Positions 1 to 11,089 of a DNA stretch of 64,000 nucleotides are shown in pieces. Position numbers and translations under genes: made by a program. Under the pieces are notes generated by a model. The model saw nothing but the letters and a program-made list of their open reading frames with translations, did not search any database and had not been told where the DNA came from. Positions within the stretch are counted from its first letter, which is position 1. Each line of letters begins with the position of its first letter. The stretch is from Symbiodinium natans. Its lineage: Eukaryota > Sar > Dinophyceae > Suessiales > Symbiodiniaceae. The stretch lies in contig CAJNDS010000824.1 in the NCBI GenBank assembly GCA_905221605.1, forward strand, positions 739,501 through 803,500. The letters run 5' to 3'.

Positions 1-291
1 GGGCTTTTTAGGGTTTTAGGATTTTTAGGGCTTCAGGGTTTAGGGTTTTTAGGGTTTGTAGGGTTTGTAGGCGGTTTGTAGGGTCGATAGGCTTCACAGG
101 GCTTCGTTTCGTTTAGTTATTTTAGGGCCTTTAGTGGGGTTTTAGGGTTCCGGGTTTGGAGCCCTGGTAGTTGAGGGGCCTTTTGGCTTCTACAGGGTTT
201 GGAGCTTTAGGGTCCGGAGCTTTAGGGTTTATAGGTGTTAAGGTTTCCAGGGTCTGGGGTTTGTAGGGTTTAGAGCATTGAGGGCTTAGGA
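1..291. repeat. Degenerate TTTAGGG-type repeats
   Basis: Loose runs of TTTAGGG, TTTGTAGGG and related variants. No coding signal is seen before about 292. The window does not end on a clean telomere, so this is interstitial repeat rather than a chromosome end. Confidence 0.7.
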
Positions 292-1560
292 GAGCTTGCT
301 TTTGCATTGCTAGTTGGCCTGCATGTTCTATGCAAACGGTGCTTAAGGGCGTCTGAGGCCAACGAGGCGGATGTCTGCTCGAGGCATTGTTTTGTTGGAT
401 GTTTGGCGCACCAAAAGCTTGTTCTTGGTCCTTCCGGCCGGCCCTGAACATTCTAAACCCTAAGCACTGAACCCTAAACCCTGACCCCTGAACCTAAACC
501 CTGAACCCTGGTTGGGCTGGGAGTGGGGTTTTGGGGGGCTGAAGTGCTTGAGGTTGATGTCTTTTTGGGTGTCATGTCTTCAAGTATGGTACTCCTAAAC
601 CCTAAACCCTACAGAAAAACCCTAGAACCCCGAGGTTGGTGTTTTTTTGGTGTCATGTCTAGGGTGCTATACCTTGTCAGGACGAGGTCAACTTTGCCCG
701 CGGAACCGGATCGAGCGCAGACGCCGCCTTCAAGCGCTTCGGGCGCGAGTGGATCGAGCACGAGCTGTTTCGGCTGGGCTGTAGCCAGGACAGCTTTCCT
801 GGATGGTTCCCGTTTAGGGTTTAGGGCTTAATTAGGGTTTTGGGTTTAGGGAGTACTATACTTTAATATTTTGTTTGGTTCTGGGTTCCTGTTTATAGCT
901 TCTTATACCTAAAAAGTATATACCTTTTCTTCCAGGGTCTACTCCGAAGTTGGGTTTCAGGCTGCCGAACCTTCTTTTGAAAAGCTGGAGCCCTGGACCT
1001 CCGAATCCCTTATCGGTTTAGGGTTTAGGGTTTAGGGTTTAGGGCTTAGGGTGCCCCTTAACGGGGTGTTAACATGACCGGAAACCCAAACATAATCCTT
1101 ACTTGATAAGGCTTTAAAACAAAATCTGCGGGATCAAGAGACCGTGAGATGCTTCGCAGGAAGACTGGCAGCGGACCATGAATGGAAGCTCGACGTCGCC
1201 ATTGGAGTTGAGGATGTAGGCTTTGTAGGCCGATCCCCTTATAGCTAACCCGGAGGGTCCAATGCACCTTGTTGTTATATACTTGGGCCCCAAGGTACCC
1301 TAAATAGGAAGTACTTTATAAGGCCCAAGCATTCCCTGTTTGGGTACATGGACCCTTAGGGTAATAATCAGGAAGACTGGCAGCGCAGCTCGTTAGATGT
1401 TCAGAGAACCCACGAAAACATCAAGGAGGTTCCCTAAACCCGAAACCCTAAACCCTAAACCCTAAGCCCTAAACCCTAAACCCTGAAGACAAGTTCAGAG
1501 ACTAACATCGCCCTCTCAATGAACTGCGGCGAGCAATGGTGCTTTGAGTCAGGGATGTAG
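292..1560 (+). CDS. Exon cluster A1, unidentified plus-strand gene, partial
   Basis: Short open frames with normal amino-acid composition, separated by telomere-type repeats. Candidate exons: 292-444 (ELAFALLVGLHVLCKRCLRA...), 675-813 (...DEVNFARGTGSSADAAFKRF...), 936-1015 (VYSEVGFQAAEPSFEKLEPW...), about 1127-1240 (LRDQETVRCFAGRLAADHEW...), 1371-1430 (EDWQRSSLDVQRTHENIKEV) and 1491-1558 (SETNIALSMNCGEQWCFESG...). The exon at 936 follows a textbook acceptor (pyrimidine tract, then CAG). I do not recognise the protein. The start codon probably lies left of the window. Exact junctions and whether all pieces belong to one gene are unresolved; strand and coding nature are inferred from frame, composition and context. 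Confidence 0.5.
1253..1362. mobile_element. Inverted-repeat element, GGGTCCATG family
   Basis: The left end GGGTCCAATGCACC and right end GGTACATGGACCC are inverted copies, with about 85 bases between them. It lies between two candidate exons, so it probably acts as an intron. Related copies are at 9418-9521, 19066-19163 and 22262-22355. Confidence 0.6.
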
Positions 1561-1719
1561 GTGGCAAACTTAATCGGTCCCCGCCCCCACCCGGGTACGA
1601 GAACTCACCCTCCTACACCCTGAGCCTGAAACCGTTTGGGGAGAGCTTGGGGAGGGGAGGGAGCTATTTAAATTTTGCGCTTGAGTAGTAGGGTCCTTTT
1701 TTTGGGGAGCGAGGGGGGC

Positions 1720-1830
1720 CTAGTATAGGGCAGGGGTCGGAATAATTACAAATCGTGTTCCCTTAGCATCCCTATTATAGCTAGACTATACTCACCCCCA
1801 AAACACTATTTTAAATTTTTAAGGTATGCC
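1720..1830. mobile_element. Small element, AATATAGGGG family (copy 1)
   Basis: It shares its start (tatagggcaggggtcgg), the middle TTCCCTT...ATCCCTATTATAG and the tail ACCCCCAAAACACTATT with copies at 2925-3000 and 5296-5440. The copy at 5296 shows clear inverted ends, AATATAGGGG and CCCCCTATATT. A non-autonomous element sitting in an intron is inferred. Confidence 0.45.
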
Positions 1831-1889
1831 TTGACGGTTGGCCCTGTGCTCCGTCAGAACCCTAAACCCCAAACTGCCCCCTTGCACGT

Positions 1890-3680
1890 CAATGTGGGCT
1901 GAGGCATCACGAGCCGACACTTCCGCGAGGAGTTGCCCCTTCTAGGCCTCTTTCACTTCCACTGGGCCAGATAGGAATTAAGGGATATATATATATATAT
2001 ATGGTTCCTAAACCCTACCAGGACGGGCTATTCTACCCTATAAGATAGGAATTAAGGGATAGGGTTCCTAAACCCTAAACCCTAGTTTGTTGCCGCAGTC
2101 TCTTCCTAAGGCCGGCGATCTTGGATTTAAAGCATGTCACCGGAGGCAAATATGAATAATTCCAAGGCCTGTAACCTACATTTGAAGGATGACACCGGAT
2201 CTCCCTGAGAGGTCTTTGAGCCAGCAAGCACGTTTGTTCGCAGAACGCTCCCTACTAAGTGCAACTGTATCCCAAACCGACCGACAGCCTCCCACAATGA
2301 ACCATAAATATGGGGGGGTTTCCGATAGGGGTACCTAATGGGGGGTCCTCATTATAGGAATCCTACTATTTGGGGGGACTTAATTGGGGGTCCCTTATTT
2401 TCGTAAACCCCATATGATCGTCATAAGGTCCACCTTCTGGATTGCAGCCAAAACCCTAGACCCTGAACCCAAAACCCTCAACCCTCAACCCTCAGCCCTC
2501 AGCCCTCAGCCCTAAGCCCTAAACCCTAAACCCTAAACCTTAAACCCAAGCACAGTTGGGCCACTCATGCCCAATGCCCTTGACCACCAACGCCCTGAAC
2601 CTTCCCCAACCTCCCACAGAAATCCTAGAGACCCCTACCCTAAACCCTAAATGGGTTGCCGAAATTATGGGTACCTTATTGGGGCCCTTAGCTTACTACA
2701 AGGGAATCCAACAATTGGGGATCTATTCTTTGGGGGTCCCTATTTTTCGTAAACCCCCACATCCTAACATTCCTCAAAGCCTCTCCTCCCAAGTTCCTCT
2801 CAGGCCTGCCACTTGGTCTATGCCCAACTTGCTGCGCTGCGGGCACGGCGCGCTTGCGGGTGGTGATGCTGAGGAAACGCGCATCGGAGGGATGGCTTGT
2901 GGTTTCGGCTTGCACGGGGTAATACTAACAGTATTCCCTTATTATAGTCCCTAAATAAATAGATTATAACAACCCCCAATACCCTATTCTCAGTATTAAG
3001 CTTGATTTAGGGGGGCGGGGGGGGCGGGGAATCTGGGCAGCTGCTGAAGGGGTCCAGCGTTCTGGGCGTTAACGTGCAGAATGTCGTGGCTCTTTAAGCT
3101 CAAGAGGGACACTTCCGCATCCTTGCAAGCCACAGCCTGCAACTTAAAGGTTGACAGGTCACTTAACCTAGCCCAGGTCACCTAACCTAGCCCAGGTCTA
3201 CCCAGAGAAAACTCTCAAATTCTCGCAGGGGGTTTTCGGGGCTGGGTAGGTAACCTTGAACCTCTTAGGTTGGATAGAATACATATATATATATATATAT
3301 ATATATAAACGGTTAGCCTTCTTTGGCATGGGCTATTCAGCCCATAAAGTTTAGGAGCTTTGATTTCAGTTTGAGCTTTTTGGGGGGTCAGGATGGCACG
3401 AGGCCCAGACTGCCTGGAATACTTCCCAGTCCGTCGGATTTAGGGTTTAGGGTTTCAAGGGTTCAAAGTTTAGAGTTTGAGGGATTTAGGGGGTAGGGTT
3501 TAGGGTGTGAGGGATTTAGGGTTTAGGATTTGAGGGATTTAGGGTTTAGGGTTTAGGGTTAAGGGACCCTGGCGCCACGAAGCCGAAGGAATCCCTTTGC
3601 TCGGGTCGCGAGCTACTGGAAAGAGTGGCGCACGACGAGGCGGGATCCGGGAGGATCCATCCCAAGCTCTCCTAGTAGGG
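1890..3680 (+). CDS. Exon cluster A2, same array, partial
   Basis: Further candidate plus-strand exons: 1892-1968 (GITSRHFREELPLLGLFHFH...), about 2205-2300 (ERSLSQQARLFAERSLLSAT...), 2795-2865 (SSQACHLVYAQLAALRARRA...), 3045-3090 (LLKGSSVLGVNVQNVVAL), 3108-3160 (RDTSASLQATACNLKVD) and 3573-3677 (DPGATKPKESLCSGRELLER...). For the last one a second frame is also open, so the frame is a judgement. The gaps are filled by telomere-type repeats and small inverted-repeat elements. No family is recognised. Whether these continue cluster A1 is inferred from strand and spacing only. Confidence 0.45.
2308..2415. mobile_element. Inverted-repeat element, GGGGGTTTCCGA family
   Basis: The left end GGGGGGGTTTCCGATAGGGG is matched inversely by the right end CCCTTATTTTCGTAAACCCC. 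A second copy with the same order of internal motifs (GGGTACCT..., ...CCCTATTTTTCGTAAACCCC) is at 2655-2760. The two copies, about 350 bases apart, indicate an element family. Confidence 0.6.
2655..2762. mobile_element. Second copy of the GGGGGTTTCCGA family
   Basis: Starts GCCGAAATTATGGGTACC and ends CCCTATTTTTCGTAAACCCC, parallel to the copy at 2308-2415. The left end has decayed more. Confidence 0.5.
2925..3000. mobile_element. Small element, AATATAGGGG family (copy 2)
   Basis: Contains AGTATTCCCTTATTATAG...TAACAACCCCCAATACCCTATT, matching 1720-1830 and 5296-5440 in motif order. Confidence 0.4.
3280..3307. repeat. AT dinucleotide microsatellite
   Basis: Alternating AT run. Similar runs occur at 1986-2001, 7060-7075, 7191-7212, 7343-7366, 14610-14640, 17575-17598, 25373-25540 and 29047-29066. 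Confidence 0.9.
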
Positions 3681-4380
3681 TTTAGGGTTTAGGGTTTAGG
3701 GTTTAGGGTTTAGGGTTTAGGGTTTAGGGTTTAGGGCTAGGGTTTAGGGTTTATAGAAATTGTATAGGGTTCGGGGTTCGATTTTTGACCCCTTTGAGTT
3801 TTTGCTCTGCTCGCGCGTCCTCCTCCTCCTTTGAGTTTCTTCTTTTGCTCGCGAGTCCTCCTTGGAGTTTTTTCTTTTGCGCGCGAGTGCTTGCTCACAA
3901 GTCCTCCTCCTTTGAGTTTTTCTTTTGCTCGCGAGTCCTCCTTCGAGTTTTTTCTTTTGCTTGCGACTCCTCCTGTCGGTTCAGGTCTGCAGTTTTGACC
4001 GATAGTTTTCGAGTTTTGCCCCTTGTTTGAGTTGAACTTTTGGGGCCTCCTAAGGCCTTCGAAGCCTTGTTGAAATAACGTGAACATGTGGACGAATTTG
4101 TAACGGGCTTGTGTCCGGAGTTGCTTTCCTTGTTTCAGGGTCTTTTTTGGTGCCCTGAAGCGGTTTTGTCTGATTGTTTTGCACTGTGAAGGATGAAGGA
4201 TTATAGGGTTTAGGGTTCGAGGGCTGGGCCCAAACCCCCTCAACTATCCTTAAGATGTTTTTACGCCCTAATTCGGGCCTACACCCACAGCCCCCAAAAT
4301 CTGAGCCCACAAAAAGCCATACCGAAGCCTAAACCAGGTGCCCCCAGGCTAACCTGGAGAACTCAAGACCTCGTTGTGGC

Positions 4381-4382
<2 letters not shown>

Positions 4383-4410
<28 letters not shown>
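4383..4410. repeat. Poly-G tract
   Basis: A G run of about 28 bases, liable to length error in sequencing. Confidence 0.9.
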
Positions 4411-4413
<3 letters not shown>

Positions 4414-4649
4414 TCAAACGTGACAATTTCCCATGTTGGGGCACTGTACCCGATCCCAGTACTTCATGATAACCCTGCATCCCTTACCCTTCGACCCTAC
4501 TTCAGCCCCAACACGCTCCCCCAAGCCTAAGACCGAAACCCTCGACCCCTAACCCGAAACCTTAAACTTCGTCCTAAACCCCAACCCCTAAACCCTAAAC
4601 CCTAAACCCTAAACCCTAAACCCTAAACCCTAAACTCGTCAGAAGTGAG

Positions 4650-6865
4650 ACGCCAGGGGCCACTTGGCTCCCAACATTTCCTTCGACGCCTGGTTGAAGG
4701 AAATCCTTTCTCCGAGCCCAGATCGACGCTGGGACCGCACCAAGGGGCTTCCCAACAGTAGGGTTTAGGCGGTTTAGGGTTTAGGGTTTAGGGTTTAGGG
4801 TTTGAGGTCGAGGAATTCGGGTTAGAAGACCCCAAACCCTAAAACCTTAAAGATCTGAGGCCTTGAAACCATCAACCCGACCTAGTAGCAGCCTTTTTTT
4901 GGGCAGTGGTGTGGGACCCTTTGGGTCTTGGCGCTAAAGCGCCTGTGCATCTCCGCCCCAGCCCCTATCACCCCCCCCCCCCCAGTTGACGAGAAAGGAC
5001 GAAGAAAAATCAAAAGCCCAAGTCGTGATTTCTGACCTGACCGCACTTACCAGAGCAATGCATCCCTGGCATTGCAGAAGACGACTCGCGATTCTAGACA
5101 CATAATGTTTAATGTACATGCTTGGAGTTTTCTACTATTTCTTGAGAACCCCCCAGAGAATAAGCATATTATTCTTTATAAGGGTGATAATTATGGGTTT
5201 GGGGGTTCTTATGCAAATCGTAGTCGTGAAACAACAGGTCCCTGACCAAGTCCGAAATGGGGAGTCGACGTGCAGTTACCCTGCCTGTCGTGTAATATAG
5301 GGGTCGCAATAGTTACGAATGGTATTCCCTTCTGATCCCTAAGTAGTTATACTAGTACTATACTATGCTATACTATACTATACAATACGATACTAACCCC
5401 CAACACCCTGTTCCAATAAATGGCCCCCTATATTACGCTTATAGAACGCGAGCCTTAGGATTTCAGAGGCTTTTGAAGTATTGTTCCGTACCGGATCCTC
5501 TGAATCCCTGCAAAGATGCAAAGCTATGACGCGTCCCAAGTGCCTACCCAGACTCAAGCTATACACCGCTGTCTTATCTGCTGATACATGCGGTTTGGGT
5601 TTAGGGTTTTCAATGCTGGGGGTTTAGGGTTTAAGGTTAGGCTCAGGGTTTAGGGTTTCGGCCTAGGGTTTAGGGCTTGGAGTGTAGGGTTCAGGGCTTA
5701 GTGTTTAGGGCTTATAGGGCTTACAGGGTTTTTAGGGCTTAGCGCTTAAGCTGATACAAGCTCTCCACCCCAGGGAGCTTCATCAGCGAACGGGACGAGT
5801 TCCACGTCGCACCCGGGCTGCTGCGTTAGAGCTTCATCCTTGGGTTTTTTGACGGGTTTGGGGTTTAGGATTTAGGGTTTCGGGTTTCCTTCGGACTGAT
5901 TTTGGGTGTTTTGGTGTTATTTTGCTTCGGGCGGGCTATGGGGGTTTAGGGCTTGTTGAGTTTAGATTTTATGGGGTTTAGGGTTTGTCGTTTCAGTGTT
6001 TACAGTTTAAGTGTTACTTGTGTTTGGAACTTAAGTGGAATCTGGCCCTAAAGCGTGTAAATTCGGGTATCGGCAGATGTCCTGTAGAAATCGAACTTTA
6101 GAAAATGCCCTTGCGCAAGACAAGCTCATAAGACCTGGGCTTTGGGTTACCTTGAGGCTTATACCATATCTCGGCTAATGCTTGTGCGGCTACGTTCCCC
6201 AGCCAGATCTCAGGGCCGCACAATGTGCAGTCCTGGTTTATAAACCCCGCAACCCAGAACAGATTTTCTGTAGGGTTTGGGATGTTCCCCCCTTATGCTA
6301 TAACAGTCCTTAGTAGGGATTCTAATAGGGGCTACTATAGTCGCTAAGGACTGTTAGTATAAGGGGGTGACATCCCAAGTCCTGATTTCAAAGCGGAATG
6401 TCTGTAGGATCCTTATGTATGGGCAGTGAAGGAACCGGCGTTCTCGTCCCCGCCTTCCGAGGAGGAGGCGCCAATCCGGCAGTTTCGGCGGGTTTCTGGG
6501 GTGTGTGGCGCCATAGGGTGTAAGGAGGCCCTAAACCCCAAGTCCAGGTTTGTGGTCTCGGGTTCAAGATTCGAGGTTTCGGGTTTAGGGCTTCGACAGG
6601 ATGTAAGGCTTCGGGGCCATGGGGTTGAGGATTCAAAATGCAGCCCTTGAAGCCCTAAACAAAAAACAAAGAAAGCCCTAAACACTGTTAAACAACCCTC
6701 ACTAGCTTGAACAAAACATCTAAACACCATTGTAAACCCTAAAACAGTGTTTTTCTGCATGTAGGGCCCAAGCCACAGGCCCCCAGGCCTTGGGGCCCCC
6801 ACAGAGGTCGTCTTCCTCGTCGAGCGCCCGGAGGACTCGGTGCGCTTGGTGGAGGCAGTCGGGTA
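4650..6865 (+). CDS. Exon cluster A3, same array, partial
   Basis: Candidate exons: 4660-4758 (GHLAPNISFDAWLKEILSPS...), about 5020-5098 (QVVISDLTALTRAMHPWHCR...), 5467-5592 (AFEVLFRTGSSESLQRCKAM...KLYTAVLSADT), 5756-5850 (SSPPQGASSANGTSSTSHPG...), 6107-6245 (ARQAHKTWALGYLEAYTISR...), 6426-6520 (VKEPAFSSPPSEEEAPIRQF...) and 6804-6861 (TEVVFLVERPEDSVRLVEAV), followed by GGTAAG as donor. The sequence GCTGATACA flanks the intron between the fourth and third listed exons on both sides (about 5579 and 5749), like a target duplication. I do not recognise the product. Joining across all exons was not completed. Confidence 0.5.
5296..5440. mobile_element. Small element, AATATAGGGG family (copy 3, inverted ends visible)
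   Basis: The left end AATATAGGGGTCGCAAT pairs with the right end ATGGCCCCCTATATT. The interior has the TACTATACTATACTATAC run. Best-preserved copy of the family. Confidence 0.55.
6277..6382. mobile_element. Inverted-repeat element, GGGATGTTCCCCC family
   Basis: Left end GGGATGTTCCCCCCTTAT and right end ATAAGGGGGTGACATCCC are inverted copies. An inner pair, CAGTCCTTAGTAGGGATT and CTAAGGACTGTTAGTATAAG, strengthens the hairpin. Relatives are at about 25090-25160 and 25903-25990. Confidence 0.65.
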
Positions 6866-7423
6866 AGACTGGAAGGCTACGTGTACATGTCTAAGCAGAT
6901 TTTATTTAGAAATTTGCATGTATCCATGAAGATATGTGTGTGTCTATATCTGTTTTTGGTGTGTATATATGTGTATGTATACGTATGCATGCATGCATGC
7001 CTGCAAGTATGTGTATACAGGCAGGGGCATACACACATGTGTACACATATACACACACATATATATATATATATACAGGTAGGTAGATAGATGGATGTAA
7101 GGTTTTTGGGCTTGCAAATGGATACAAAATAAAGCACATGACAGCGCTCTCTCTCTCTCTCTGAATGGATAGCAAACACAATGTTTCTATACATATATAT
7201 ATATATATATATTGCATGAGAAACAAGCAAACAAAAACACAAATATACATAGCAAATAATTAGGCAGATATAAAGAAAGGACTATAAATATAAATCTACA
7301 TATAAATATAAATATAAATAAATAAATAAATATAAATTTTAAATATATATATATATATATATATATGGGAGTTGACAGCTCCGGGTTTGCAGTTTTAGGT
7401 TCTCTGTAGGGTATAGGGGTCAA

Positions 7424-9840
7424 GGGCTGTTGGCCAAATGGTCCATGGACTGCAGTGATGTTGATGTAGCCGCTAAGGCAAGCTACATTAGCTCCTACAC
7501 CAGTACCACCCTAAACCCTGAACCCTGCAACCTACAACCCTAAACCCTGAACCCTAGACTCTAAACCCTAAACCCTTAACCCTAAACCCTAAACCCTAAG
7601 CCCTAAACCCTAAACCCTAAACCTCCAAGCCCTGAACCCTACAACCCCAAAAGGGTGCAGCATCCGGTAGGCCGGCCTCTGCAGTGAGCCATACCACCGC
7701 TGTGGCCTGCTTCCGCCCTTCCCGGTCCCTGGGAGGGTTGCGGGCTGGGTTTAAGGTTTAGGGTTGAGGGTTAAAGGTTTAAGGTTTAAAGTAGGGAATT
7801 GTGGAATTAGGTCGGCTAGAAAGGGGATATTATTCTCCACTAAGACCCTAAACCGAAACACCCGTAAATCACCAATCCCCAAAACCCAGATGCAAGCTCA
7901 ACATCTGCACCGGTATTGTTCAGATCCCAAACAGTTCCCCTCGGCTTTGCACAAACCTGAAGGCTTCCGAAACCGGGTGGTCTTCTGCTAAACTTGGGTG
8001 TACAATTGACAAAGGAGATCCTAAATTTTGGAAGCTCTAAACCCCAAGCCCTAAACCCTAGGTTGTGGGGGTTCTAGGGTTTGCCAAATCACCTCCAAGC
8101 TGCCAACCCTGAGAACGCGCGAAACCCTGTGAAACACCAGCTCAAGAATCCCTAAAGCCCAGAAACCCCGCGAACCCCCCTAGGCCCCCCTCCCCCAACC
8201 CTAAAGCCCCTAAACCCTAAACCCTAAACCCTAAACCCTAAACCCTAAACCCTAAACCCTAAACCCTAAACCCTAAACCCTAAACCTCCTCCCCCCCGCC
8301 CCTAATCCTAAAGTCCAATACCCTCCAGCGTGGCGCGCAAGGCTGGCGCCAAGGGGGCACGCTCCCGACAGAGTGAAGTGCCGGGGGCCCAGGGAGGTTT
8401 TGGGGATTCAGGGTTTATAAGGTTTAGGGGTTTTGGGGGGTTTAGGGTTTAGGGTTTAGGGTTTAGGGTTTAGGGTTTAGGGTTTAGGGGTTTGGGGGTT
8501 TAGGGTTTAGGGTTTAGGGGTTTGGGGGTTTAGGGTTTAGGGGTTTGGGGGTTTAGGGTTTAGGGGGTGGTTAAGGGGCTGACAGTGTAGGGTGCATGTT
8601 TGACTTGGCACGGTGTGGCGGCTGGAGAGGTGGCGGGTGCAGGTTTGGAGGTTTGTGGTGCTTTGGTGGCGGATTTATCAGATGCCCTTGCAAGATTCCC
8701 CTAAACCCTCAAACCTCCTGGTTGCGTTGTTGTGACTTGTGACTTGTGACAACCCTGAATCCCTAAATTGGAATCTCCCAAAAACCAAACCCCACCCCAC
8801 CCCTCCCGACTCCCCCCCCCCCCCAAACCAAACAACCTCCTGCACACGCCCTAAACCCTAAACCCTAAACCCTAAACCCTAAACCCTAAATCCTAAATCC
8901 TAAACCCACGCCCCTAGGGATTTGGAGTTGAATCCAAGCCCCTTAGGCTCTGGAGCGCCGAGCAGCAAGAACTGGTGGAGAGCCGCTATGCACCTCGATC
9001 ACCTTGGGGGGGGGGGGGTTAATTAATGTTTGGGGGTTTAGGGGTTTAGGGTTTTAGTATAGGGTCTAGGTTTTTAGGATTTGGGGTTGAGGGGGGTTGG
9101 GATTTCAGGGTTTCGGCTGTGGTGTAGGGGCTTTGGGGTCCCGGGCAGTTGTCGGGCTTGGTTTGGGCGGTTTGTGTATGTGTTTTAGGGTTGAAGTCAA
9201 GATGAGCTGTGCTGAGGGGCTGAGGGTCACCCCACCCTCATGACAGGAATTCTTCTTGTACAATCCTCAAAAAGCAGTAGTATAGAGGTACTGTATGCAG
9301 GGGCCCAAGTAAACCCCGCAGAGCGGCTCAGGCTTGAAAGTCTTCCGCCTAACACGCAACGTGATGACCCGAGCCTCTCCGGCCACCCTGTCTGGGCTTC
9401 AAAAGGGCTTCTATTACCCTAAGGGTCCATGTACCTGAATAGGGAATACTGCCTTAAAGTACTTCCTGAAAAGGGACTTTGGGGCCCAAGTATATAATAA
9501 TGAGGTACATGGACCCTTAGGGCCTGGAGCGTCATCCTAGTCTTTCTGATTGTACCGAGGCATCCTACACCCTCTAAACTCTCATTCCCTACCAAAAGAA
9601 CCAGTAGCATTCCCTACCAAGACCCAGTATAGGTCTAAACTCTACAAACCCTAAACCCCAAGCCCTAAACCCTAAGCCCTAAGCCCTATAAGCCCTATAA
9701 GCCCTATATTACAAGCTCTAAACCAGCCTAAGCCCGACACACCACAGGAGCATGACCTCAAGGCGGAGGCCGCTACGCTGGCCGCCATTGAGCTCATGCA
9801 GCGCGCGGAGGGAGAACATGTGGAGCTCTCCTGTAGGGAT
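7424..9840 (+). CDS. Exon cluster A4, same array, partial
   Basis: Candidate exons: 7424-7512 (GLLAKWSMDCSDVDVAAKAS...), 7652-7750 (GAASGRPASAVSHTTAVACF...), 7890-7990 (MQAQHLHRYCSDPKQFPSAL...), 8325-8396 (SVARKAGAKGARSRQSEVPG...), 8917-9005 (KPLRLWSAEQQELVESRYAP...), 9270-9416 (NPAERLRLESLPPNTQRDDP...) and 9745-9838 (KAEAATLAAIELMQRAEGEH...). A short piece at 9524-9580 (AWSVILVFLIVPRHPTP) directly follows an inverted-repeat element, as expected if that element is spliced out. Function is unknown. Telomere-type arrays lie in nearly every gap. Confidence 0.5.
8212..8288. repeat. CCCTAAA interstitial telomere array
   Basis: About ten perfect 7-base units. It is followed at 8420-8570 by TTTAGGG units in the opposite orientation, mixed with TTTGGGGG variants. 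Confidence 0.95.
9418..9521. mobile_element. Inverted-repeat element, GGGTCCATG family (best copy)
   Basis: The left end CCCTAAGGGTCCATGTACCT is matched exactly in inverted orientation by the right end (AGGTACATGGACCCTTAGGG). Length is about 104 bases. An inner pair around GGGCCCAAGTA and AAGTACTT adds stem length. It lies between coding-like stretches, so an intron role is likely. Confidence 0.75.
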
Positions 9841-9847
9841 GTTTCGT

Positions 9848-9916
9848 AGGGTTTAGGGTTTAGGGTTTAGGGTTTAGGGTTTAGGGTTTAGGGTTTAGGG
9901 TTTAGGGTTTAGGGTT
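9848..9916. repeat. TTTAGGG interstitial telomere array
   Basis: About ten perfect units directly after the exon that ends near 9838. Confidence 0.95.
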
Positions 9917-10120
9917 CAGCATCTCAAGTCCGAGCATTCACTAGTCAAGCAGCTTGTCAAGTGTTGGAATAAAACCCCACCCACCCAAGAAACCCATAAC
10001 ATTGAGAAAATACAAAAATCACTCAATACATTCCCAGTAACCTTAAAGCTTAAGGTCCAGTTGGCTCAAAACCCGAAATCTAACCCAGAGGCCCACCAGA
10101 CCAATATGCCGATGAAGGGG

Positions 10121-10545
10121 GGGGTTTAGGGCCCCCCCCCCAATGGAAAAAAACCGTTTGCCGACGAAGGCCGGGTTGGAAAAAAACCATCTGCCGACGA
10201 AAGGGGGTCAGGGTTTAGGGCCCCCCCGGGTGGAAAAAACACCATTTGCCCACGAAGGGGGTCAGGGTTTAGGGTCCCCCCCGGGTGGAAAAAAACCATT
10301 TGCCCACGAAGGGGGTCAGGGTTTAGGGCCCCCCCGGTTGGGAAAAAAACCATTTGCCCACGAAGGGGGTCAGGGTTTAGGGCCCCCTCGGGTGGAAAAA
10401 AACCCATTTGCCCACGAAGGGGGTCAGGGTTTAGGCCCCCCCCGGGTGGAAAAAAACCATTTGCCCACGAAGGGGGTCAGGGTTTAGGGCCCCCCGGGTG
10501 GAAAAAAACCATTTGCCCACGAAGGGGGTCAGGGTTTAGGGCCCA
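10121..10545. repeat. Minisatellite of about 50-56 bp containing a telomere-type core
   Basis: Seven to eight tandem copies of a unit containing GGTGGAAAAAAACCATTTGCC, CACGAAGGGGGTCAGG and GTTTAGGGCCCCCC. The open frames on both strands here are by-products of the repeat. Two more decayed units are at 10690-10765. The 10545-10690 interval between them shows nothing recognisable. Confidence 0.9.
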
Positions 10546-11089
10546 AAGGCTCGGGTTTGATCAAAAATCCAGAAAACGAGAGCCCACCCAGAACCGTCGA
10601 TTTCAGTACTAAAAAATCGCATTTTGAACTGGGACCCGGGCCGATCTGGGGTCCCCCTCATTTGGGGTGTTTTGGAGGCACGGTCCAGGAAAAAAAACAT
10701 TTGCCCACGAAGGGGGTCAGGGTTTAGGGCCCAGAAAAGCCACATGCCCACGAAGGTCATTAGGGTTTAAATATACATAGTAAAAGAGGGTTTAGGGTTT
10801 AGAGCTCTCTTTGTCTCTCTCTCCTGTAGGATGCTTTGGAACTTAGGGTTTATAGGGTTATGTAGGGTTTAGTTGTGGGGGGGGGGGTCTGTATGTTGAG
10901 TGCTGATTTTTTAGTAGTTTATGGGAGTTATAGGGTGTCACAACGCTTGGGGTTTGGGGTTTTGGGGGTTTAGGAATTCAACAGCCGGGCTTCAGTTTTA
11001 GGGTTTGGTGCCCTAAACCCTAAACGCTAAACCGTAAACCCTAAACCCTAAACCTAAAAAACTAGACCCTAAACCCTAAACTGCAGTTT

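Noticed and set aside
1-500. Chromosome end (true telomere)
   Set aside because: Units are degenerate and mixed with exons; similar arrays occur throughout the first 34 kb in both orientations.
1157-1385. 14-base repeat GAAGACTGGCAGCG at about 1159 and 1371
   Set aside because: Frames differ at the two sites and no element boundary coincides with the first copy, so it may be chance or a small local duplication.
6877-7423. Minus-strand frames rich in Tyr/Ile
   Set aside because: Translations of AT and GT/CA microsatellites at 6960-7366.
10126-10487. Open frames of 93 and 114 codons on opposite strands
   Set aside because: Both follow the minisatellite unit exactly, so they reflect a stop-free repeat.
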